Of a stretch of 64,000 bases of DNA, positions 11,865-22,490 are shown one piece after another. Position numbers and translations under genes: made by a program. Under the pieces are notes generated by a model, which saw only the letters and a program-made list of their open reading frames with translations, was not told the origin of the DNA and searched no databases. Location: NCBI GenBank assembly GCA_963565915.1, contig OY751490.1, positions 2,418,001-2,482,000 of the forward strand, written 5' to 3'. The first letter of the stretch is position 1; every line of letters begins with the position of its first letter. Origin of the DNA: Entoloma clypeatum (lineage: Eukaryota > Basidiomycota > Agaricomycetes > Agaricales > Entolomataceae).

Positions 11865-12651
11865 TTGCTCCTCCATCCAGTTTTGAGCCTTGTTGGACAT
11901 GTGCTTGGGGTCATTGTCCTGCTAAAAAATTACTGCCTCTTCAGAAATTCCACTTTCATCTATGCTGGGCAGCAAGTGACCCTCCATACTGATCACCATC
12001 CATCCTCCCCTCAACCTCTGCAAGTTGCCCAACTCCATTCCATCCCATATAGCCCCATACCATGATGTTTCCACCTCAAAACTTTACTGTTTCCTCCACC
12101 TCTCTTTCGATCAACCCCTCTCCTTTCTTTTTCCAGACCCACTGCTTCCCATCTGACCCAAATCTGTTGATTTTTGTCTCATCTGACTAAATAACCCTCT
12201 TCCAGTCCTCCACAGTCCACTCCTTGTACTTGAGAGCAAAGGCTAACCGTTGCTTGTGATGTGTCAATTTGAGGTATGGTTTTTTCTACTTTGTTACTGC
12301 CTTGAACTCATTCCTTTTGAGGAGATTTCTGATGGTTTGTGAGGAGACAGGGCTGGGAATGATGGTATTGATGTGGTTGGTGGCCTCCACAGCATTGGCA
12401 GCCTTGCCAGTTGTAATTTGTTGAATAACTGCATGATGAGCAGTAGTGGAAAGCTTGGAAGGACAATCAGCAGAAGGAGTTTGGTGATTGGGAAGGAGGT
12501 TCTGGAGCACTCTGGATACAGTAGGCTGACTGATGCCCAGGCTAGATGCAATAGAGCAGGTGGAATGACCATTGGAGGCCAGAGATGGAATGTTTTCCTT
12601 CTGAGCAGAGGAGATGGGGCACATGTTGAATTTGAAATATCCTGAGAGCAT
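11865..12651 (-). pseudogene. Tc1/mariner transposase remnant
   Basis: Residues from 12651 downward match the N-terminal helix-turn-helix region of the intact transposase at 22731-23747, including SLGISQPTVSRVLQNLLP. The frame breaks at 12286. The remaining plus-strand text (about 11865-12285) still resembles the reversed catalytic region, but stops and deletions remove the DDE core. Confidence 0.85.
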
Positions 12652-12992
12652 TTGGACTGCTTAAATACATTCAGTCCAGGTCCAATCAAAGGTAGCATCA
12701 CTATAGCAACTATTTGTCACTCATTGGTTGCTATAGAATCAGTGGAGCATCAGATTCTGATATTTCTGATACCCCTTCAAATAATTGATTCAATGAGTTC
12801 CTGTTTTAAACTAATCATATCTTCATGGTTACTAAACAAAATTACATAACTGTTTTTTTGATGGATGGCCCTGATCAAATGCTTCCTTCCATATACCAAC
12901 ACCTTGATATTATTCATATCAGATCCAAAGTTATTCAACAGATATTCAAAAAGTGTCAAACATTGAATCAATTTTTTGAGTCACTGTATTAT

Positions 12993-13302
12993 TGTTGAAA
13001 CTTTTCCCATCACATAGATTAGATTAGATTAGATTACATCACGTGACCTTTACATATCTTCATTACATACTTGTTTGGTTGGTACAAACAGTAGTACGGT
13101 ATATAAGACCAGGAAACTGTCAATATCAACAAGTTGTCTCTTGACTCTTAACCAGCTCCATCGCTCTCACCAGCCTCAACCGCTCTCACTAGCCTTACCC
13201 CCTCCAAACCATGTAAGTGACCATAGCAGTATCGTAGAGTACTTCCACTGTAGCTATGTTGCTCAGTACACCTGTGGCTAGCGCCCAGGTGGAACTTCAA
13301 CA
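12993..13302 (+). repeat. 5' LTR of copia C1
   Basis: TGTTGAAACT...ACTTCAACA, 310 bp, near-identical to the copy at 19064-19373. It contains a tandem gattagattagatta tract and a TATA box (ggtatataag, about 13097). Confidence 0.95.
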
Positions 13303-13317
13303 GGTTATGGGCCCCGG
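13303..13317 (+). promoter_or_regulatory. Primer-binding site of C1, half initiator tRNA-Met type
   Basis: GGTTATGGGCCCCGG directly abuts the 5' LTR. GGTTATGGGCCC is complementary to the anticodon loop and stem of initiator tRNA-Met (GGGCCCAUAACC). Drosophila copia and yeast Ty5 are known to use such an internal site with a cleaved tRNA-iMet half. The same site occurs in C2 at 25864. Confidence 0.8.
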
Positions 13318-13665
13318 ATAGCAGAAGAGACTTGGGAAACGCTGGCAACAGCGAGTACCTGCCCACTCTACCCTGGTTGGCAAGGAACCGATCGAAAGAT
13401 CTAGGTTCTGAGTCTTACTTCTTCACATATGAACCTGGGAACGTCATTATGACAAGTACCTGTCATGAGACGTCCCTAAGGGGATTGACCTAGTACACTC
13501 CATGTGGAAACGTTGATCGCACCTTATACGTTTCTGACATATAAAGGGTTTTCCCGTGACCGCTATTCCTAAAGGGAATATGTCATAAGGAATCATTCAA
13601 TTGTTTTCTTGAATCATATTCATAACACATCACTGATTGGGAACCCTTTCTTAGATTCATCTACA

Positions 13666-16600
13666 ATGTCTACCTCTCGCTCTGCTCTTGACATCATCAC
13701 CCCCTTCGACGGTATCGACTACCAGAGCTGGGCCGAAAAAATGAAGTCTTACCTCCTCCATCAAGGAGTCTGGCACATTGTCTCTGGCGACATCACTCGT
13801 CCCGTGATCGCCGACTTCACTACCATGGTCTCCACTCCCGGTCCCACCGCCACTGCTCCCCCTGTACTGGTTACCACTGTTGACCAGCCCGGCTTCCGCA
13901 AGGAAGAAAAAGCCTGGATCAGGGACGATGATGTAGCTCTCGGGGCGATACGCCTGAAGGTCTCTGAGGCGATCAGACGCCACATCAAGGACAGCACCTC
14001 GGCACTTGACGCGTGGAAATCGCTGAAAGATAACTACTCCAAGGTGTCCCCGGCTGTCATCTTCAGCGACTTCAAGACCGCCGCCACCTTCAAGCTGTCT
14101 GGACGCGACCCCGTGCCTGAAATCGAACGCCTGGGGTCTCTCTTCGCTCGGCTCGCCGATTCGAACTTTGTTGTCCCCGATCTGATGCAGGCAATGATCC
14201 TGGCCAATGCAATCCCCGACGCCTGGTCGTCACTCTCCACCGCCCTTTTCCAGGTCTACGATGCCGACAATTTCACCTACAAAGCCGTCGCCGATAGTAT
14301 CATCTCGGAGTACAGGCGCAAGTATTCGGTCGGGTCTACTCATGCGTCCAATGAGCAGGCCCGGAAAATCTCCGGGACAAAGCGCAAGGGGCAGGACCCC
14401 AAATGGGAAAAGCAGCAAAAGCCGAGTACCTCGCAGAACAATGCTGACAAGCAGCCTAACTCGACAGACCATAGTACCGCTTCTGAAAAGAAGAAGGGAA
14501 AAGGACGCTGGCGCAATCAGAAGAAAAGCGCCAACACTGCGGACAACGCGTCCGAACATGTGGAGGAAACAGTTGAGTTTGTTGCTCCCGCCATCCACTT
14601 CCCCCCTCTTCCGACACCGTCCTTCACAACCGTCACTGGGCGCGGAAAAACGATGAGTACCGCCCAGCCAGACTCTCAAAGAATGCAGTCGCTCCTTCAG
14701 CGAATGAACCCCCCTCCGTCACAGTACACCGGGCTTCCTTCTGGAAAACCATCCGTGTGGAAAAAGAACAACCATGTCCGCAAACTCGTGCGCGGCATTG
14801 GTGCTCGCCCCTCAGGATCGAATCTTCGTATCCTAGATACCATCATTCCTGACATCGACGAAAGGCCGGCTAAACAGCGTCGCGTAGCCCCATCGATAGA
14901 AGAATCGCTGAAGATGATGGACATAGACCATCAAAGCGAGCGGATGGGGCCGGAACAATTCAAAGATGGGCTGATCGAACTTGACGGTTCGTCACATCCT
15001 TCTCTCAAACCTGACCAAATGGGAAACGCTAATAATCATGCACAGACGTTTGAATACATATTAGCTAGTACCGATGCAGATAGTATAGATCTCTTTAGTG
15101 ATGATCTGTACAAAAAATATATCAAACATTCCGCGTCCTGCACACACTGCAAAGAGAGAGAACGCGCTCAGTGGATCTTAGATTCCGGCGCATCATTACA
15201 CTTTACCCATGAGTTCAAAGACTTCGCGTATTACAGGCCTCTCAAGGCTAAGTGATTTGTCCAAACAGCTGCAAAGGGAAAGAAACTGGAAATTCTCGGA
15301 GTTGGGGCCGTTCCAGTATGGCATACCCTAAATGGGGAAACTAAAACCCATCTCCTACGACCGGTATTTTATATTCCGGATATGGACACACGTCTATTAT
15401 CCCTAGGCGTCTTCCTTAACCATGGTTACAAAGTTGATGGAATGCGTGGAGAAATTAATATCTCTAAAGGGCTGAACAAAATACAGTTTTCGCCTCATTT
15501 CATCGGACAAACCATTTACTGGTTAGACACTGAAATACGCTATGACCAAATCCATGTGATCTCTAGCGAAATCACTGTTGAAACCTGGCATAAACGTCCT
15601 GGCCACCCAAATGACCAGGCGCTCAATAAAATTCCCACTAGTACCAAAGGAGTACCCAGAACGTTAGTACGTGAGAAATCACAGGAAAGCTGCACGGGGT
15701 GCCTCAAAGGGAAAATGCCGAATCAGTCATACCCCAATTCAATGACGAGGGCTGTCAAACCCTTCGACCTGATTCATTCAGACCTGAAACAGATATCCAC
15801 GGCATCGTACCACAAGTACAAATACTTCCTCACGTTTCTGGATGATTTTTTCATCTCATGTCTGGGTCGTCTTGCTTAGGAAAAAGTCTGGTGCCATCAC
15901 GGCACTAAGACAGTTTCTTGCGATGATCCAGAACCAATTTGCTGCTACTCCTAAGAAGTGGCGAGTTGATGGAGGTGGAGAATTTGACGAATACAAAGAT
16001 GTACTTGCCGATCATGGAATTCTGATCGACGTCACGCTCCCATATCAGCACCAGCAGAATGGTAGAGCAGAAAGGATCAATCAAACACTATGGGAAAAAT
16101 CTCAGGCATTGCGCTTCGATGCATGCTTACCGCCCATGTGGTGGGAATTCTGTTTGGAACACGCAGCATTTCTCTATAACAGAACCCCCATGCAGCGTCT
16201 TGAATGGAAAACCCCTTACTTCAGGGTGACCAATGAGATCCCCGACATGTCCAGCATCAGAGTATTTGGATGTCAAGCATATGTATATATCCCAAAGGAG
16301 AAACGTAGGAACTCCCTGGAATCAAGATCCCGATTGATGATTTATCTCGGATCGAAACCAGGGGTCAAAGGATACCGCTTCATGGATCCTGAGACCAACA
16401 CGATTTTCATGGGAGGGAAAGCTATCTTTGATGAAAGCAAGTACCCTAGGTGCCACATCGACCCGTTGCCAGAAAACCACCCAGAAATGGAAAACCCAGA
16501 GCCGGCTGATGAGTTTGAGGATCTCATTCCCGGCAGTAATGACGACGACAGTCACAACGAAACACCTCATAACCCACTTCCCATTGAACAGGATCAACCT

Positions 16601-18988
16601 GAATCAGACAACGAATTGCCCGCCAGTGAGCCTGATGACGAACCGCGAGTACCTACTCCGGAACCCGAGCAAGTACCAGATCGACCGATCAGGGAACGAC
16701 GAGTTCGGAAGATGCCAGGAAGCATCTATGGGGAAGACACTCCAGCGTCTGATCTTGAAAAATTAGATTGAAGACGGAGATTGGGCAGTCAAACGGCATG
16801 GATGAATGACCTCCTGATGGAGGCGATATCAGTCCAAGTTGGCATTGTCAACATGTCCCATAAAGACATATACCCTCTTCCAAATAAAGAAGACTGGTAT
16901 GCGGCTGAACGTAAAGAGCTAGACATGCTCAAACACCGCAGAGTGATCACAGAGCTAGTACCCCTGCCTGCAGGAAGGAAAGCTCTAAGGAACAAATGGG
17001 TTTACAATGAAAAGTCCGACGGCCGCCTGAAAGCACGTCTCGTCGCAAAAGGCTTTTCACAGGTAGAAGGGATCGACTTTGATCAGATCTTCTCACCAGT
17101 CGTAAGATATGAAACCGTCCGACTAATACTGGCATTGACAGCCCTTGAAGGGTGGTTCATGACACTTTTGGACGTCTCATCAGCCTTCCTCTATGGAACG
17201 CTCCGTGAAGTCATTTACATGCGACAGCCTGAGGGCTACATAGTAAAAGGGAAAGAACACCTCGTGTACCAACTATTCAAAGCTCTATATGGACTTAAGC
17301 AGGCCGCATTAGCCTGGTGGAGGGAACTTGATTCCTCCATGAAAAAGCTCGGCTTTGTCCGGCTTCACTCCAATGCGGGAGTGTTCATTCACAAAAGTAC
17401 CAGCGGGGAAATTGTAATCGCCGTCATCTATGTCGACGACTCTGCTTTTCTCGGCACAAACCGGGAATATACGCTAGAGAAAAAGAAGGCCTTCATGACC
17501 ACATGGGAATGTAGGGACCTAGGGCACCTTGTGCCTGATGGGGTGTCATAACCATGCAATTCATACATCCGACACATCCAATGACTCCGACGTTTTATCC
17601 GGTCCGACATCCGATGATCTTCATAATAGTACTTATTGACATCTCTACTAGTTAACATTCTAATTATGCTGACAAGTAGACATCTTGATGTTGATTTTGC
17701 ATTTGCTCCTCTCCGTACTCCGATTGCTCCGATGAGTAACTCTGACATCCACACCTTACCTATAGTAGTTACTGACCCACTTCTGGTTTACTATAAGTAG
17801 TATGAATTCTGTCGTAGTTCCTCAGTTCGAATATTATACGTCACTATACGTTGCCATACGTTCCACCAATCTATTCCTTTGCCTTTCGTCCTCATCCTCC
17901 TTCTCACATCTCCACCTCCGCACATCCGCTCCGCACATCCGCTCCTCTCACCCTCCGACATCTGCCAATCCGAAATCTAGGACCACGTCAAAGAATGGGG
18001 CGCAACACATAAGTTGAAGCCAGGTCCTTTCTGCAAGACGTCGGACTTGTCGCATCCGTTCATCCGCTACTCCGCTCCGACTGCTCCGATGCATCCGACG
18101 TTTTCCAACATTGAAAAACACGCTACGTGACATGGGGAACTGAAAGAATTTCTCTCTATCCAAATAAGGCAACGCGGGAAATGTATCTTCATCGATCAAG
18201 TACCTTACCTTGAGAAAATACTCGAACGAATGGGGATGAGCGAATCTAACGCCACCCATACCCCACTTCCTACGGGCTACAAACCCATGATGTCCGAAGA
18301 TGAACCCAATGCAGAACTTCGATCAAAGTACCAATCCGTCATCGGATCACTTCTATATCTGATGATTGGAACAAGGCCAGACATATGTTTTGCTGTGATC
18401 AAAATGTCGCAATTTTCCGCAAATCCCACCAAACACCATTTAGAAGTGGCTAGGGATATTTGCAGGTATCTGAAGGCGACAAAAAATTATGCAATCATGT
18501 ATGATGGCGACTCAGGGAAAGGAATTTATGCATTCACAGACTCCGACTGGGCGTCAGATGAAAACACGAGGAGGTCTACCACTGGCTTCTTCATATCACT
18601 GGCATCTGGAGCAGTGACATGGGTATCATCGGCGCAAAAGACCATCGCCCTCTCTTCCACAGAAGCAGAGTATATGGCGTTATCAGACTGCAGTCGCGCA
18701 GCAACATGGCTGAGAAGCATGCTTGCCGAACTTGGAATGCAGATCGGATCAGTACCGATCTACGGAGATAACAACGGCTCCGTCTTTATCGCATCCAACC
18801 CTGTAACTGAGAAGCGATCCAAGCACATTGACGTGCGATTCCACTTCGTCAGAGAAAAAGTCTCCGAAGGGATAATTACGGTCGAATTTATTGAAGGAGT
18901 GAGCAACCCTGCAGACCTCTTAACTAAGAATCTGGGAAAAATCCTCTTTTCCAAGTTTATCCCGTACTTCGGATTGATAAAAAACTAG
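13666..18988 (+). pseudogene. gag-pol: gag-pol of copia C1, inactivated
   Basis: The start is taken at the ATG of MSTSRSALD, also present in C2. Gag (13666-about 15120) has a basic C-terminal stretch but no CCHC zinc knuckle. Protease WILDSGASLHFT lies near 15175. A TGA at 15253-15255 stands where C2 has CAA. A one-base insertion near 15850 breaks the integrase, and TGA at 16769-16771 precedes RT. Integrase keeps RVDGGGEFDEY and GRAERINQTL; RT keeps YVDDSAF (about 17430). A solo LTR (17544-18132) splits RT. RNase H (18230-18988, FTDSDWASDE) runs to a normal end. At least three point lesions plus the insertion make it inactive. Confidence 0.93.
17544..18132 (+). repeat. Solo gypsy LTR (B-related) inside C1 pol
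   Basis: TGTCATAACC...TACGTGACA, 589 bp, flanked by TGGGG (17539-17543 and 18133-18137). It is related to but shorter than family B LTRs. It shares gtagttcctcAGTTCGAATAT with them, and that 11-mer again starts 32 nt after a TATA-like box (tataag). With the LTR removed, C1 and C2 align across the junction. Confidence 0.93.
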
Positions 18989-19063
18989 GCGAAACAAAGT
19001 ACCTATATATATATGTGGGAAAAAGTAAGATGTATTTAGAAATATGTACTAAATATGGGGGGG

Positions 19064-19373
19064 TGTTGAAACTTTTCCCATCACGTAGATTAGATTAGAT
19101 TAGATTACATCACATGACCTTTACATATCTTCATTACATACTTGTTTGGTTGGTACAAACAGTAGTACGGTATATAAGACCAGGAAACTGTCAATATCAA
19201 CAAGTTGTCTCTTGACTCTTAACCAGCTCCATCGCTCTCACCAGCCTCAACCGCTCTCACTAGCCTTACCCCCTCCAAACCATGTAAGTGACCATAGCGG
19301 TATCGTAGAGTACTTCCACTGTAGCTATGTTGCTCAGTACACCTGTGGCTAGCGCCCAGGTGGAACTTCAACA
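19064..19373 (+). repeat. 3' LTR of copia C1
   Basis: 310 bp, TGTTGAAACT...ACTTCAACA, preceded by a G-run. It differs from the 5' LTR at only a few positions. Confidence 0.95.
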
Positions 19374-19477
19374 ATTATGATGTATCTCTGACATCATTTA
19401 TGATGTCATACTCTGGAACATTCCATGAGTTACTATATATGTGAGTTTATTGTAGAAACACATAAACAGACCACAAC
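19374..19477 (+). repeat. C0-type LTR fragment, left piece
   Basis: It resembles C0 LTR bases from attatgatgtatctctg to cagaccacaac, and stops at the hAT-like element. The right piece resumes at 24301. Its own 5' end is missing. Confidence 0.75.
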
Positions 19478-19619
19478 TAGGGAATGGCACGGGTTCGGAA
19501 AACCCGTGTGGGGTCACGGGTACAGGTATGGGTCGTGTTTTTGCAACCCACAACCCGTGACAGTACTCATCACATCTCACACTCTGACATGGCTTGCACA
19601 CCACCACTCTCCTCTGTGC

Positions 19620-19908
19620 CCCGAGCCCAATGGCCGCTCCCCATCTCTGACGGCTTCAAGTCGAGCCCCAATGGCCGCTCCTCACGCCCAACGGCCCCCC
19701 GACCCTGTGTTGTGCTCAACAGTGTCCCTCCATGCCCAACAGCTGCCCCTCGTGCTCAATGGCACCATTGCTTGCCCACAGCCACCTCTCGCCCCAGCGG
19801 CTGCCCCTCGTCCCGAACGGCTGCCTCTTGTGCCCAACAGCACCCTCCCATGCCCAACGGCCCCCTCCCCTCATCCTGAATGGCCACCTCTCGCCCCAAT
19901 GGCTGCCC
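19620..19908. repeat. Minisatellite (CCCAAYGGCC core) inside hAT-like 1
   Basis: Imperfect tandem units with cccaatggcc or cccaacggcc spaced about 24-33 bp. Same core and orientation as the block at 8530-9060. Open frames across it are low-complexity artefacts. hAT-like 2 inserted at its right edge. Confidence 0.75.
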
Positions 19909-20339
19909 CTCGCGCCTAGTGTTTAAAGGTCCAGTTCGGTCCGGTTTTTGACCCTCAAAATTTAGAGACCGAGACCGAGACCGATTTTTCGGTTCACATG
20001 ATCTCGAAAAAACTGAACCGGACCGATGCAAGACCGGTGCATCGGTTCCATTTACCTCAAAGAAGTGAGACCGGACTAGTCTCAACCAGTTTAAACCAAT
20101 ATATTACAAGTAGAAAGAGACTAAGGACACGCGCGCACAGCCTGATGCTGCGCACGCACATCGTACTCCCTCAATTGGTCCTCCGTGGGCTCAGCCCGGC
20201 CCCATGTGCTCTGGGGCGTGACTCAATGCTGTTGGGTGTGAAAGGGGGCTGTTGGACACATGTCGTGGCAGGTGCGCGGTGCCGTACGGCGCGAAGGGAG
20301 GCCGTTGCGCATGAAGGAAGGGTGCTGGGTGTGAGTCAA

Positions 20340-20960
20340 TGGCGTTGAGGACGCGAGGTGGCCGTTGGGCATTAGAGGGGCCGTGGGGCACTAGTTGGGG
20401 CAGTTGGGCAAGAGGGGCAGCCGTTGGGGACATGAGGCGGCCGTTGGGGACATGAGGCGGCCGTTGGGGACATGAGGCGGCCGTTGGGGACATGAGGCGG
20501 CCGTTGGGCATGAAAGGCGGCCGTTGTGTGTGGGTTGATGGCGTTGAGGGCAAAGGGACGGTGTTGGGGACAAAGGGACGGCGTGGCGTGGGTCAATGGC
20601 GGTGGGCGCAAGTCGGGACCATTGGGCATGAAAGGCAGCCATTGGGCGTGGGTCGACGGCGTTGGGGGCAAAGGGATGGCGTTGGGGGCGAAAGGACAGT
20701 GTTGGGCGTGGGTTGACGTGTTGAGGGCAAAGGGATGCCGTTGGGCATGAGTCGGGACCGTTGGGCACAAAGGGATGCCGTTGGGCGCAAAGGGACGCCA
20801 TTGGGTGCAAAGGGATGCCGTTGGGCACAAAGGGATGCCGTTGGGCATGAAAGGTGGCCATTGGGCGGAAGAGAGGGCTGTTGGGCATGAGTGGTGGCCG
20901 TTATGCGTGAGTAGTGGCCCTTGGGCGGATGTGGTGGCTGGGTGGAGTGGTGGTGGGGGA
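20340..20960. repeat. Minisatellite (reverse orientation) inside hAT-like 2
   Basis: Tandem gttggg(c/g)a...ggc units, the reverse complement of the CCCAAYGGCC core. They include four near-identical 26-bp units in a row at about 20407-20510. They are followed by gttcgactttcggc (about 20997), which also occurs at the centre of the palindrome near 45476. Confidence 0.75.
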
Positions 20961-22130
20961 TAAAAAAAGGGTGGGAAGATTTTGCTGGCAGTTATGGTTC
21001 GACTTTCGGCGATTGCCGAGCATGCTCGGCATCAATGCTGAGCCATGCATGTCATTGAAAATTGTGCCCTCAATGCCCAAACCGTGGCACCAAAACCCAC
21101 AAAAATAATTCTTATCTTATGTAGACATATCTAGAAACTCATAGGAAGTATATATAGAGTTATATACATGAGATATGGATGGTAGAAAGTTGGTGCTCCA
21201 AATTGATGCATCAAAACACAATGTAAATCGTGATGAACAGTGTGGCATGGTGTTTTCAAACACAAAAAACAACATTTTCTAGCTTCCTCCTTTGCACAAC
21301 ATTTGTACTCTAAATATACTATACATATGCTATTGAAACAGTGTATGTAAACCTATTCAGACCCTTCAAATAAAATTAAAGGACTTGATGAGATGAATAT
21401 GAGCAAAATAGGTCAAAAATTTGACCAAACTTTTTTGTTTCAGCTTTGGATTCTCCTCATTCAGGAGATCTCACAGCACATTTGTTTTTCAAATTTGGCT
21501 CATTCATTAGGGAAATATAACACTTTTACTGAAATCTGCACATTTCATTATTTCTATCTTATCTGGACTTCTAAAAATTATACAAAGTGCTTCAGAAGGT
21601 GAATACATATCTATTCATGAGTTCTATCACTTCCAACTATTATTAGACCATGAGGAAGGCACTGCGCGCGCCTGCGCGATGCATTTTGTGCATTGTTTAC
21701 TATTATTTGGTGTAGAGCATGGCACCTCTATGACTTAAAATCCATGGCATCATTAACACATATTTATTGACATATGATACTCTGCTACATAATTGATATA
21801 GTCTGTAAGCTGACTTCCTCCTGTGTAGCCATATTTTTAAGGAGAAATGTGATGTTTTTTGAGTTTGTTTACATATATTTGACACATTTGATGTGAGTGT
21901 GATGCACATCATCCAACGTCAAAACGACGCATCCACCCATTGCTGACTCTGCAATGAGGGGCACAGATGCTGAAAAGGCCAGAATATATTTATAGATTTT
22001 ATTCATAATCTGTCTACTTGTGATCAAGGCAGGAGGGAGCACACACACACCTTTTGTGTTTTTTTAGGTGTGCCTATTTGGGAAGTGGGAAAGTTGTGAT
22101 GTAGAATGAGTGTGATGCCACAGATATAAT

Positions 22131-22215
22131 GGACTGGTGGCTCAGTTGGTTAGATAGAGGACTGAAATAATGTTCTGTCCTATAGAGGTTGTGAGTTCAA
22201 TTCTTGCAAATGGCA
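22131..22215 (+). other. tRNA-like segment (possible SINE head) in hAT-like 2
   Basis: It has an A-box-like TGGCTCAGTTGG, an anticodon-type stem AGGAC/GTCCT with an oversized 14-nt loop, and a B-box-like GTTCAATTC in a pairable T-arm (GTGAG/CTTGC). The acceptor ends do not pair, so it is not a functional tRNA. A tRNA pseudogene or SINE fragment is possible. Confidence 0.35.
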
Positions 22216-22490
22216 CAAATTTTGCACTTTGCTGTTTCGTGATCTTGATTTCTGTTCCTCAGATTGTTCCGTGGAAAATACCGGTTTAAACCAATCTGAA
22301 CCGGTCTTTGGCCGGTCTTTCAAATTCTAAAGTTTCGAGTGAACCGAAGACCGGCCGTGATCTGAAATCTTAAAAACTGAGACCGGCAGTCCGGTCTCTC
22401 ACTGGTTCGGTCCTGTCCGGTCTCGGTCTGAAATCAATGAAGGTAAACTGGACCTTGAAACACTACTCGCACCCCCCAGTTAAGTAAATA

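Larger units (their letters stand above)
10248..12986 (-). mobile_element. Defective Tc1/mariner element Tc1-1
   Basis: Termini are CAGTGACTCAAAA... and its inverse, flanked by TA on both sides (10246-10247 and 12987-12988), which is the Tc1/mariner signature. The right side carries the N-terminal transposase coding region on the minus strand. The left side carries an inverted copy of that same end, including the first transposase codons on the plus strand (from 11714). The left end therefore seems to be a duplicated, inverted right end. A MITE with a nested solo LTR (10488-11610) adds 1.1 kb. Confidence 0.88.
12993..19373 (+). mobile_element. Ty1/copia retrotransposon C1
   Basis: Complete but inactive: 310-bp LTRs at both ends, 5-bp target duplication ATTAT (12988-12992 and 19374-19378), a primer-binding site after the 5' LTR, one long gag-pol region, and a purine tract (tatggggggg) before the 3' LTR. 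It inserted 1 bp beyond the end of Tc1-1 and next to an old C0-type LTR fragment. A solo gypsy LTR interrupts pol at 17544-18132. Confidence 0.95.
19917..22465. mobile_element. hAT-like element 2 (TAGTGTTT family)
   Basis: TAGTGTTTAAAGGTCCAGTT at the left and the inverse of AACTGGACCTTGAAACACTA at the right, flanked by CTCGCGCC (19909-19916) and CTCGCACC (22466-22473), an 8-bp duplication with one mismatch. Dense gagaccg/cggtctc subterminal repeats. The interior holds a minisatellite (20340-20960), AT-rich sequence and a tRNA-like segment. No transposase frame was found, so it looks non-autonomous. A 504-bp relative sits at 44813-45316. Confidence 0.82.

Noticed and set aside
20191..20888. 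158-165 aa minus-strand frames with repeated HAQRPPHVPNG-type units
   Set aside because: Translations of the same minisatellite in the reverse direction; low-complexity artefacts.
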